A stretch of DNA of 12,801 nt, from assembly GCA_023255965.1 (NCBI GenBank), contig JAGDWE010000074.1:1-12801 (forward strand). Direction: 5' to 3'. Shown one piece after another: positions 5,084 to 11,826 of this stretch (position 1 is its first letter; each line of letters starts with the position of its first letter). Made by a program: the position numbers and the translations under genes. The stretch is from Desulfurococcales archaeon. GTDB taxonomy: Archaea > Thermoproteota > Thermoprotei_A > Sulfolobales > NBVN01. The notes under the pieces are model-generated. The model saw nothing but the letters and a program-made list of their open reading frames with translations. It searched no databases and was not told where the DNA came from.

Positions 5084-7264
5084 ATGAGGCGTGAGTTACT
5101 TATAGCGTTAGTTGTAATTATGTTATTAACCGGCGCCTCAGTGCCTATGTTAATGGAGCTTATGTTTAGGAGTTCGGGTGAGAGCTTGACTCAGCCATCA
5201 AGTTACAGTACTGTAGGTGCTGAAGTTTTCGTAAGTAATTATTCCTGGCCGACCGCTCTACCAGGTGGCGACTTAATTACATTTAAAAGCTATAGGACAT
5301 TAGTTAACTACCTAAGTAATATAAGTAAGTTAAATCAATTACTTAATGTATTAGGGGGCGTTAGGGTTATAACCCCATTATTCGCTACAATTCCAACGAT
5401 GACCCCAATGCCATCGCCTGCACCAACCACGGTTACATCATTAGTAACTCAATATGAGCTAACTAAGGCTCCGGTAGTTAGGGTTCCGGGAACAAACGTC
5501 CAGGTAATAGGTATTGATGAGCCAGATATAGTTAAGTGCAACGGTAGGTTGATAGTCGTTGCTTCAGGCAGTAGGGTATTCGTAGTTGGGGTCCCTGAGA
5601 AGTCCGTGCTTAATGTGCTTACGTTCAATGAACCGATTAACGGATTATTCCTAGTTAATAATTCGCTAGTGGTGATTACGACATCCTCCCCTCAGTATCA
5701 ACCCATTAGGGTAATGCCTGACCCGCAGTGCGTTGAATGCGTCTTCGTAATTCCACCAGGGACTTCAAACACTACTGTGCACATCTACGATGTATCTAAT
5801 CCTAAGAAGCCTGTGGTTAAGGGTGTTGTATCACTTACTGGATCAATAGTTAGTTCGAGGCTTAATGGCGACCACCTGTACTTAATCACATCACTGCCAA
5901 CCGAGGGACCTTCAATACCTATAGTTAATGGCGTAGCAATACCCCCCGAATCGATAGTTGCCGTAGACGCTAATCCAACTACGTATACATCTATATTAGC
6001 TTTAAACATAGGGAGCCTAAATTACTCGGTACATACGTTCATGACCGGATATAATAGTTGGCTATATATGTCGCCAGTAAATCTGTATTTAGTCGCATCG
6101 CAGAGACCTACATTACTTAATGCTTATATAACGGTAATTAAATCCATAGCCAAGTATTTACCTACGGACTTAGGGAGCGAGATCGGTAAGTACTTGAGTT
6201 CTGGCGATGTAAGTAAGTCCTTAGAGTTAATTGCAGACTCCTTAAACAGCTTAAGCCTAGATAGAGTTAACGAGTTATTTAGTAAGGTATCTAGCGAGTT
6301 GAGTAACGCTGTATTCACGGAGTCGAGCAAGTTCTACGTATTCGGGGTTGAAGGAGTTAAAGTAAGTTTTAGGGGATTATTCGAGGTTAACGGCACTGTG
6401 TTAGATCAATTCTCAATGGAGGAATTGGGAGAATACTTCATAGTAGCCACTACATCAACTAACTGGAGCATAAAGGTATACTACGAAGTACCTACGATAA
6501 CTATAATGCCTACACCTAAGGAAGAGGTCGTTAAGGTCATCGAATGCAGGGATAACGAATGTATCGAGAAATCGATAACCATTACTCCAACTACTACGGC
6601 AACTCCAGTTAAGCCTAGGTTCCACGTAGGTGTGGTCCCTTTAGGCGTAAGCGAGAATAACGTTTTCACCATCAAATTAAGTGATTTAAGAATCGCTGGA
6701 TCATTAACGGGCTTAGCTGAAGGTGAAAGAATTTATGCGGCTAGGTTGATAAGGAATACTCTGTACTTGGTCACGTTCAGGCAGGTGGATCCGTTATTCG
6801 CTATAGATTTATCAAACCCGGCAAATCCTAAAGTATTGGGGTACCTTAAAACACCTGGATTTAGTGAGTACCTACATCCATTACCTGATTACATGTTATT
6901 AGGCATAGGCATTGAGGAGGGGATGCTTAAGGTATCATTGTTCAATATATCCGATCCGACTAAAATGAGTGAGACATCTAAGGTTAAGTTAGCCGCAACA
7001 AGTCCAGCCCTTCAAGACCATCATGCAGTAGCTCTAGACTTAGATAGCAAGCTAGTGTTCATACCGGTTAAGGCTAAGTCTGGCTCAGGAGTCATAGTGC
7101 TTAGCTTTAAAGATGGATCCTTAAGCCTGAGGAAGTTCCTAGAACACTTAAACGCGTTAAGGACTACATACGTTGATGATGAGCTATACACGATATCCAC
7201 CAGCTCTATAAAGGTCTTCAACATCAGCGACTTAAGTCAGTTAAGCGAGATCCAACTGAGCTGA
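5084..7264 (+). CDS. Secreted/membrane-anchored C-terminal beta-propeller protein (COG4880)
   Basis: A 726-residue protein starting MRRELLIALVVIMLLTG, an N-terminal signal anchor (about residues 5-20), so the bulk is outside the cell. A Thr/Pro-rich linker (TPMPSPAPTT, about 107-116) precedes the hallmark block VIGIDEPDIVKCNGRLIVVASG (about 143-164, in two joined motifs), typical of the beta-propeller domain family PF09826/COG4880. Propeller-like repeats run to the end, with repeated 'DVSNPKKP', 'DLSNPANPK' and 'NISDPTK' turns and a closing YTISTSSIKVFNISDL. A second Thr/Pro-rich insert (ITPTTTATPVKP, about 500-511) splits the propeller. Cysteine pairs CVEC and CRDNEC suggest disulfides, expected in extracellular hyperthermophile proteins. 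The ligand or partner is unknown. An intrinsic terminator follows. The divergent membrane-bound regulator is its likely controller. No lesions seen. Confidence 0.85.
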   Translation: MRRELLIALVVIMLLTGASVPMLMELMFRSSGESLTQPSSYSTVGAEVFVSNYSWPTALPGGDLITFKSYRTLVNYLSNISKLNQLLNVLGGVRVITPLFATIPTMTPMPSPAPTTVTSLVTQYELTKAPVVRVPGTNVQVIGIDEPDIVKCNGRLIVVASGSRVFVVGVPEKSVLNVLTFNEPINGLFLVNNSLVVITTSSPQYQPIRVMPDPQCVECVFVIPPGTSNTTVHIYDVSNPKKPVVKGVVSLTGSIVSSRLNGDHLYLITSLPTEGPSIPIVNGVAIPPESIVAVDANPTTYTSILALNIGSLNYSVHTFMTGYNSWLYMSPVNLYLVASQRPTLLNAYITVIKSIAKYLPTDLGSEIGKYLSSGDVSKSLELIADSLNSLSLDRVNELFSKVSSELSNAVFTESSKFYVFGVEGVKVSFRGLFEVNGTVLDQFSMEELGEYFIVATTSTNWSIKVYYEVPTITIMPTPKEEVVKVIECRDNECIEKSITITPTTTATPVKPRFHVGVVPLGVSENNVFTIKLSDLRIAGSLTGLAEGERIYAARLIRNTLYLVTFRQVDPLFAIDLSNPANPKVLGYLKTPGFSEYLHPLPDYMLLGIGIEEGMLKVSLFNISDPTKMSETSKVKLAATSPALQDHHAVALDLDSKLVFIPVKAKSGSGVIVLSFKDGSLSLRKFLEHLNALRTTYVDDELYTISTSSIKVFNISDLSQLSEIQLS

Positions 7265-7276
7265 CCTCCTAGTCCT

Positions 7277-7304
7277 GAAGGGATCCTGCCCTTCATCTAT
7301 TTTT
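7277..7304 (+). terminator. Intrinsic terminator after the beta-propeller gene
   Basis: GAAGGG (7277-7282), a six-base loop, and CCCTTC (7289-7294) form a perfect stem, followed by ATCTATTTTT. It begins 12 bp past the TGA. The T-run is what archaeal RNA polymerase needs to terminate. Confidence 0.65.
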
Positions 7305-7337
7305 GGGTTTACATCCTTCATCTGAGGAGCAGTCGAT

Positions 7338-7475
7338 CCAGGGCCACCGACCCTGCATAAATTCCTTCAGTGAATAAAGGCAGCCAACATCAAATCATAA
7401 TATTATCAGCGCTCATCATCAAGCACATTGGAGGATCGACCTCCTCCACGCCCTAAAGGATGGGGCTTTCAGTTG
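7338..7475 (-). repeat. Solo TnpB right-end/omega-RNA-like sequence
   Basis: In the 275-bp gap between the beta-propeller gene and the next CDS, the minus strand at 7475-7430 reads AAAGCCCCATCCTTTAGGGC, then a GGAGGAGGTCG-like end. This pattern (C-run, TTTA loop, G-run, GGAGGTC) is what I associate with right ends of TnpB elements. GCCC at 7450-7453 pairs with GGGC at 7463-7466, and GGAGG (7430-7434) with CCTCC (7440-7444). A further stem, CAGGG/CCCTG, lies at about 7338-7354. There is no tnpB next to it; 7476-7539 is the promoter of the next gene. It is therefore a solo end or a free-standing guide-RNA-like locus. Confidence 0.4.
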
Positions 7476-7539
7476 TAACGTGTTTTAAATCAAGTAGGCA
7501 ACCTTATTAATCTCTTATAGTTAATATTAAGCGGGGATC

Positions 7540-7959
7540 ATGGCGAGGGCTTTAATACTGTTGATAGCGGCTTTAGCACTTACGTTAACTCCCTATGCGG
7601 TTACAGCTCAGCAAGCCCAGAACGTGGACTTACCTAGCTTGATTAATGAGGCGCTTAAGAATCCTAGGACGTTAATAGCGATGAGTATACAGTTCCTGAT
7701 GGGTTTAGGCCTCGGTTACTTCTCAGTTAAGGCGCTTAAGTATATAGTAGCATTAATCCTCATCCTAGTTCTTGGGATGGTGCTCTCAATATGGTCGATA
7801 GGCTCATCACCTGAGTCATTCCTTGGATCCATATACGAGTTAATTAGGCAGTTCCAGCCGCAGTTAATCGCATTACTTCAGCTACTCGGTATAATGACGA
7901 TGGGCCCCGTATCGCTTGGATTTATTTTAGGGATCATCATAGCGCTAGTTAGGAAGTAA
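7540..7959 (+). CDS. Small membrane protein, FUN14-like
   Basis: A 139-residue membrane protein. It has an N-terminal signal-like helix (residues 3-22, followed by VTAQQAQN, a plausible cleavage region), an amphipathic stretch (30-42), then hydrophobic segments at about 46-62, 66-87 and 108-136, ending in a basic VRK. The block GLGLGYFSVKALKYIVALIL and the Gly-rich closing helix LGFILGIIIALVRK recall archaeal FUN14-family proteins (GxxxGY..KKALK and a final glycine helix); I make that match by eye and hold it loosely. Function is unknown. The ATG at 7540 is preceded by GCGGGGATC, with TATA-like TTATTAAT about 35 bp upstream, so it has its own promoter after the preceding terminator. It stands tail to tail with the PTPS-family gene with no gap: its TAA ends where that gene's last codon begins. 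Confidence 0.7.
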   Translation: MARALILLIAALALTLTPYAVTAQQAQNVDLPSLINEALKNPRTLIAMSIQFLMGLGLGYFSVKALKYIVALILILVLGMVLSIWSIGSSPESFLGSIYELIRQFQPQLIALLQLLGIMTMGPVSLGFILGIIIALVRK

Positions 7960-8376
7960 TTAAGTACCGCATACGCACTCAACGTAATTATTTTTACCCT
8001 CTACTACCTTGACGCTGATCCTGAAGTTCTTGCCCACAGACTTAAACACAGCTACCAACTCATCACATATACTACTAGAAATGGCTTCAGCGGTTGCTTG
8101 AGGGTATTCTACGAGCGCTAGCTTAACCCTGAAGGGCCCTTGGATGTTAATTAAATCTAAGTCATTCTTAGGTATTATTAGCGAGTACCTATACTTATCG
8201 ATAACCCCTTCAACTACCTCCCTCAACTTAGTGAAGTCGATTACCATGTAATCGCTGCCCAAATCACCATCAACGCATACTGAGACAGTAAATGTGTGGC
8301 CATGTAGTTGAGGGACCCCATTAACTGGGGTATAATGCGCTGCCTCAAAGGACATCTCATCAATGCACGCCCTCAT
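7960..8376 (-). CDS. 6-pyruvoyl-tetrahydropterin synthase / QueD-family protein, atypical active site
   Basis: A 138-residue PTPS-fold protein, a family that in archaea supplies carboxytetrahydropterin for archaeosine (QueD) or pterin intermediates. Seen: the zinc ligands FEAAHYT (H14) and LHGHTF (H25, H27), then DYMVIDFTKLREVVEG (about 42-57), EYPQATAEA and VKVVEGK (E126). Two usual catalytic residues are missing: the Cys four residues before HGH is Val21, and the Asp-His pair after the zinc domain reads Asp60-Lys61. It may thus be a PTPS-III/VI-like paralogue or have a different reaction. Start: in-frame GTGs occur at 8388 and 8385, but AGGTGGTG there lies six bases before the ATG at 8376, which I prefer. 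It is divergent from the MfnA-type gene across about 55 bp. Confidence 0.82.
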   Translation of the reverse strand: MRACIDEMSFEAAHYTPVNGVPQLHGHTFTVSVCVDGDLGSDYMVIDFTKLREVVEGVIDKYRYSLIIPKNDLDLINIQGPFRVKLALVEYPQATAEAISSSICDELVAVFKSVGKNFRISVKVVEGKNNYVECVCGT

Positions 8377-8408
8377 TACGTACACCACCTAAGGATTCGC
8401 AGTTATTA

Positions 8409-8423
8409 ACTTAAGTTTTAAGT
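8409..8423. promoter_or_regulatory. Inverted repeat in the PTPS/decarboxylase divergent promoter
   Basis: ACTTAAGTTTTAAGT has two perfect 6-bp arms around GTT, in the short region between the two divergent starts. It overlaps TATA-like sequence on both strands (plus: TATTAAC near 8404-8410, about 25 bp before the GTG at 8432, suiting a leaderless mRNA). It is AT-rich, so the symmetry could be a side effect of two facing TATA boxes. Confidence 0.35.
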
Positions 8424-8431
8424 AGGGTACG

Positions 8432-9583
8432 GTGATAAATACGTCGTTAAAGCCTGATGAGGTATTAGAGGAACTTAGGAGGTTAAGGCTTAGTGATCCT
8501 AGCTACTTAGATGGAGAGGTGCTAGGGTCTATGAGCACCGAGGCCCCTCAATACTTGGTTAAGGCTTACGAATTGTTCATTAACACCAACTTAAATGACC
8601 CTAAGTTATTTAAAAATACCTATATGCTGGAGAGGGAATGCATTAGCTGGCTCTCAAATCTATTCCATGGAAGTGGGTATGGCTTCCTAACCTACGGCGG
8701 CTCAGAGTCAAATATCACAGCACTCTACATACTACGTGAGTATACTGGCGGCGAAGTAGTAGTGGCTCCAGCCTCAGCACATGTAAGCATTAGGAAGGCG
8801 TGTAAGCTACTTAAGTTAAGGCTAGTAGAGTCGCCGCTTAATGATAGATTTACCCCAGACATCAACGCATTATGTGACTTAATCGCCAAGCATGAGGCTA
8901 AGCTAGCTTGCGTCGTAATGACTGCTGGTACCACGGATCTAGGCATTGTCGAGCCTGTCGATAGATTGATTTCCTCATGTTGTGATTTTAGGTACTTAGT
9001 GCACGTAGATGCTGCCTACGGGGGCTTAATTGCCCCCTTCATCAACGACTTAAGCCCCAATATGCCGGTATTTGACTTTAGATTAAGTAATGTCTGCTCA
9101 ATAACTGTCGACCTACATAAGGTAGTAGCTCCAATACCATGTAGCGCCTTATTACTACGTAGCAAGGACCTAGAGGAATTAGCTTACTTTAACGCCCCCT
9201 ACATGCCTCTAGGGTTTCAGAGGACCTTATTAGGCACTAGATGCGGGGGGATCGCCGCAGCTGCATGGGCAGCTATTAAGGTGTTGGGGATTAATGGATT
9301 TAAGGAGTTAGCTATGGATTTGGTTAGGAGGGCTAGATACTTAAGCAGTAAGTTACGCGCATTGGGTGTTGAGGTCATTAAAGACCCTGAGTTACCTATA
9401 GTTACGTTTAAGGTCCCTAATAGGGAGTTGGTCCTCAATAGGCTATGGGATCTAAGGAAGTACGTCTACCCCACATCAATACCTAGTACTATAAGGGTCG
9501 TAGTAGGTCCTCACGTAACTTACAGAGTCATTGATGATTTCATTGAGGTCTTAGCTAATGTATTAAGGGAATTAGGAGTGTGA
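8432..9583 (+). CDS. mfnA: PLP-dependent group II decarboxylase, MfnA type
   Basis: A 383-residue fold-type I PLP enzyme of the archaeal MfnA family. Characterised members decarboxylate tyrosine (methanofuran) or aspartate to beta-alanine (coenzyme A). In a non-methanogen, aspartate 1-decarboxylase is the likelier role, by inference. Seen: GGSESN (89-94) for the PLP phosphate, SAHVSIRKA with the ring-stacking H117, AGTTDLG (165-171), HVDAAYGG with D193 binding the pyridine nitrogen, and TVDLHK with the Schiff-base lysine K230. GTRCGG (269-273) matches the family's GSRSG motif with a Cys. Full length; no lesions. The start is GTG at 8432, with no better start nearby. It is divergent from the PTPS-family gene, and its last 29 bp overlap the end of the DUF2070 gene on the other strand. 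Confidence 0.9.
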   Translation: MINTSLKPDEVLEELRRLRLSDPSYLDGEVLGSMSTEAPQYLVKAYELFINTNLNDPKLFKNTYMLERECISWLSNLFHGSGYGFLTYGGSESNITALYILREYTGGEVVVAPASAHVSIRKACKLLKLRLVESPLNDRFTPDINALCDLIAKHEAKLACVVMTAGTTDLGIVEPVDRLISSCCDFRYLVHVDAAYGGLIAPFINDLSPNMPVFDFRLSNVCSITVDLHKVVAPIPCSALLLRSKDLEELAYFNAPYMPLGFQRTLLGTRCGGIAAAAWAAIKVLGINGFKELAMDLVRRARYLSSKLRALGVEVIKDPELPIVTFKVPNRELVLNRLWDLRKYVYPTSIPSTIRVVVGPHVTYRVIDDFIEVLANVLRELGV

Positions 9584-11264
9584 GGGGCGTTAACATCATT
9601 AACGCTATTGAGGTAGCTACGTATTTATAGGTTGCTTGGCCCAGCACCTCGAGGGCTTTAACCATATCCCACACCTTACTACCAACTAATTTAACGTTGG
9701 TTAGTATTACATCAGCTGTTAGCATCTTAGCCTTAGACATATTTTGAAGGGCGTTATTCACAGCCCACTTAACTGCATCGATCAAGCTATTGCAGTATGA
9801 AATTATGTCGTACGGTGATTCCTTAAGGGACGCAGCACAGCTGTGGTCATCAGGTGTTACTATTTCAACGTGGTTAATACCCAAGCTCATCACTTCCGAT
9901 GCTAGCCTGCCTCTAAATACGCCGTCCATGTTATTGCCGTATATGTATACTAATGCATGTTTAACTCCATTAAAGCTCATGACTAAGGCCTTAACCTTAT
10001 TGTAGCATAGCCCCCTACATACTCCCTCCACATAGCTCTCCCCATGCCCTACAGCGAAGTCTGTTACCTCAATGCACTTAAGGTTGCTGAAGACCTTACT
10101 AAGCAGTTCTCTAAAGATGCTTAAGTCGTATTGACGTGGCCCCTTAAAGCTATGCGTATCCACGACGGCGTTTACGTAAGTTCCTTTAAAGCCATCGATT
10201 ATCCCCCAAACCTCGTATGGTAGGTCATCAGCCCCTTGGCTAGTATTACTTAGGAATGCGATCAATCCCGTGGGAAATGGAATTACGTAGGCTGTCCAGC
10301 CATTACTTACAACAGTATATGGCATGCACGGATTGAACTCAACTAACCCCCTTAACAGGTAGTCAACATTAGAGTTTAGGTACCTAGCTATATCCTCACT
10401 ATACGTTGATGAGGCTAAATTCCTTTCGTGTGATCCAGGGGTATGGAATACGTACACGTAGTATCTGCTCCCTAATAACTCTTCGAGGTGATATATGAAC
10501 CTAGAGCTACCTACGTTTCTAAACGGACCGTAATGAAGTGTAGGGAACACTAGTAGTACGTCTTCATCCCAGTCCCTCCTAATAAGCACTAACCTAATTA
10601 GTACCTCACTACCTTCAGAGTACTGCATGAACTCTGATTCAAGTACCTCAGCATCCCTACTAAACCAGCTGGCTAAGAACGACTTAAGCAGCCTTATGGG
10701 CTTAATGCCGAGTAATGACCTACCCTTAAACTCTATTAATGTTAGAGTGAGTATTGAGGCAGCGGCTGACGTTACTTGGATCGCAAGTGCCTTAATTAGG
10801 TAGCTCATTAAATGATCATTAAATGCGTTATTAATTATCAAGTAGGTAATTAACTGCGGGACTACTGACGCAGTAATTGATCGAATCGCGTTTATGAAGG
10901 CTGGTAGCACAAGAAGTGATAGCCCTGTTGAGGCAAGTATGCCCAGGCCCTTAAGACCTAGTAACCTATGGAAAACGACCTCAGGTATGGAGAAGAGGAT
11001 AATTAATATGGTAGTTAGCCCTAACACCCTCTTAAGGTTTAACGTCTTAGACCTAGTTAGAACAACGTTAAGTGTTAGGAGTAACGTAAATGCCTTTAAA
11101 TAGCTAGCTAAGGCGTCTATGTAATCTCTGGCACTGGATGAGGGCAATACGTCGGCTACCGCGATAACCGACGTTACTGTGAGGTAGATAATACCTAATA
11201 CGTATGCCTTAGGCAGTAGGAACAACCTAGTGTAGTACCTCCTAACTACGTCCTCGCTATCCAT
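9555..11264 (-). CDS. DUF2070 membrane protein (COG3356, putative ceramidase-like lipid hydrolase)
   Basis: A 569-residue membrane protein of the archaeal DUF2070 family, which COG describes as a predicted membrane-associated lipid hydrolase of the neutral-ceramidase superfamily; no activity is established. Hydrophobic helices fill roughly residues 15-190 (about six or seven), followed by a soluble domain (about 205-540) and a last hydrophobic helix (550-569). In the soluble domain, conserved-looking polar blocks are PTLHYGPFRNVGSS (H244), HTPGSHERN (H274, H279), LSNTSQGADDLPYE (about 338-351, recalling the active-site Ser loop of ceramidases), VVDTHSFKG (H371), AVGHGES (H407) and PDDHSC (H474). 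These could bind a metal. ATG at 11264. It is downstream of the small 11296-11496 ORF on the same strand and overlaps the MfnA-type gene tail to tail. Confidence 0.88.
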   Translation of the reverse strand: MDSEDVVRRYYTRLFLLPKAYVLGIIYLTVTSVIAVADVLPSSSARDYIDALASYLKAFTLLLTLNVVLTRSKTLNLKRVLGLTTILIILFSIPEVVFHRLLGLKGLGILASTGLSLLVLPAFINAIRSITASVVPQLITYLIINNAFNDHLMSYLIKALAIQVTSAAASILTLTLIEFKGRSLLGIKPIRLLKSFLASWFSRDAEVLESEFMQYSEGSEVLIRLVLIRRDWDEDVLLVFPTLHYGPFRNVGSSRFIYHLEELLGSRYYVYVFHTPGSHERNLASSTYSEDIARYLNSNVDYLLRGLVEFNPCMPYTVVSNGWTAYVIPFPTGLIAFLSNTSQGADDLPYEVWGIIDGFKGTYVNAVVDTHSFKGPRQYDLSIFRELLSKVFSNLKCIEVTDFAVGHGESYVEGVCRGLCYNKVKALVMSFNGVKHALVYIYGNNMDGVFRGRLASEVMSLGINHVEIVTPDDHSCAASLKESPYDIISYCNSLIDAVKWAVNNALQNMSKAKMLTADVILTNVKLVGSKVWDMVKALEVLGQATYKYVATSIALMMLTPLTLLIPLIH

Positions 11265-11295
11265 TTTCAGTATCTAACGTAATGTTATGCGGAGA

Positions 11296-11496
11296 TTAAT
11301 AAGTTATGCGCTTAAATGACCTCAGGACCTTCCTATAGATTCCCTCAACCTCATTAAAAGTGTACCAAGGGATTGAAGCCCTTAACTTGAGCGTTGCTGC
11401 TGTAGATGCCTTGGCTATCGATTCAATGAGGTCGTAATTTAATATGAGGTAGTTATATGTGAAAACCGCCGTAAATACGTGGTTGCCCATGCCCAT
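11296..11496 (-). CDS. Small ORF, 66 aa, unknown; possibly truncated transposon-protein N-terminus
   Basis: I do not recognise this protein with confidence. From the ATG at 11496 it reads MGMGNHVFTAVFTYNYL and ends RKVLRSFKRITY; a TTG at 11514 would add six residues. The stretch STAATLKLRASIPW followed by EVEGIYRKVLRSF resembles the start of thermophile TnpB proteins (short strand, then 'evyRk.l'), suggesting a truncated 5' fragment of a tnpB, but it could equally be an independent small gene. A TATA-like CTAAATAATT lies about 26 bp upstream of the ATG, so it may be transcribed. It precedes the DUF2070 gene by 31 bp on the same strand. Codon use is host-like, unlike the GC-rich remnant just upstream. 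Confidence 0.4.
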   Translation of the reverse strand: MGMGNHVFTAVFTYNYLILNYDLIESIAKASTAATLKLRASIPWYTFNEVEGIYRKVLRSFKRITY

Positions 11497-11519
11497 TACT
11501 TTGGGCCCCCTCAATTATT

Positions 11520-11700
11520 TAGTTATTTGACTTCTTCAGGCATGGGCTTCCCCCTCGACGCCCGCTCACTTGTCGCGAGGTCATCGGGAGCCACATCGGC
11601 GGGCACCACCGAGCCCGTCTTGTGGAGACTAGGTATGGTCTCCTACCTCTGATGGCTACTTTGCCGTCATTGAGGCCTCTAGTAACTCTAGCAGCTAAAC
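11520..11700 (-). repeat. GC-rich TnpB right-end remnant
   Basis: Most of the 11515-11826 gap is foreign-looking. On the minus strand a GC-rich frame reads VVPADVAPDDLATSERASRG and then KPMPEEVK to a stop at about 11525, like a TnpB proline/aspartate-rich tail. The same bases read AAGCCCATGCCTGAAGAAGT, half of a right-end hairpin whose complement GGCATGGGC appears about 40 bp further on, inside the following small ORF (about 11486-11495). The remaining stretch to 11826 shows a GGCCTTAAAACGCCTCC stem-like sequence (11770-11790) but no gene. Low confidence in exact limits. Confidence 0.3.
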
Positions 11701-11826
11701 TAGCTTAAAAATCTTTACCTATGAGACAGTCCCCAGGACCTAAAGAAGTGCCGGTAATCCAGTTAGGAGGCCTTAAAACGCCTCCGAAGCCATCATACGT
11801 TGAGAAGTAGATCTCACCAGAGGGGT

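Noticed and set aside
5785..6675. Minus-strand open frames inside the beta-propeller gene
   Set aside because: They are antisense shadows: low-complexity Thr/Ser/Leu-rich translations with no motifs, fully inside a strongly supported gene.
7385..7430. C/D-box small RNA (GATGATGA and CTGA-like matches on the minus strand)
   Set aside because: The boxes are too close together to leave a guide segment, and no D'/C' pair or terminal stem was evident.
8725..8946. Minus-strand 73-aa frame inside the decarboxylase
   Set aside because: It is antisense to the PLP-binding region, with no independent support.
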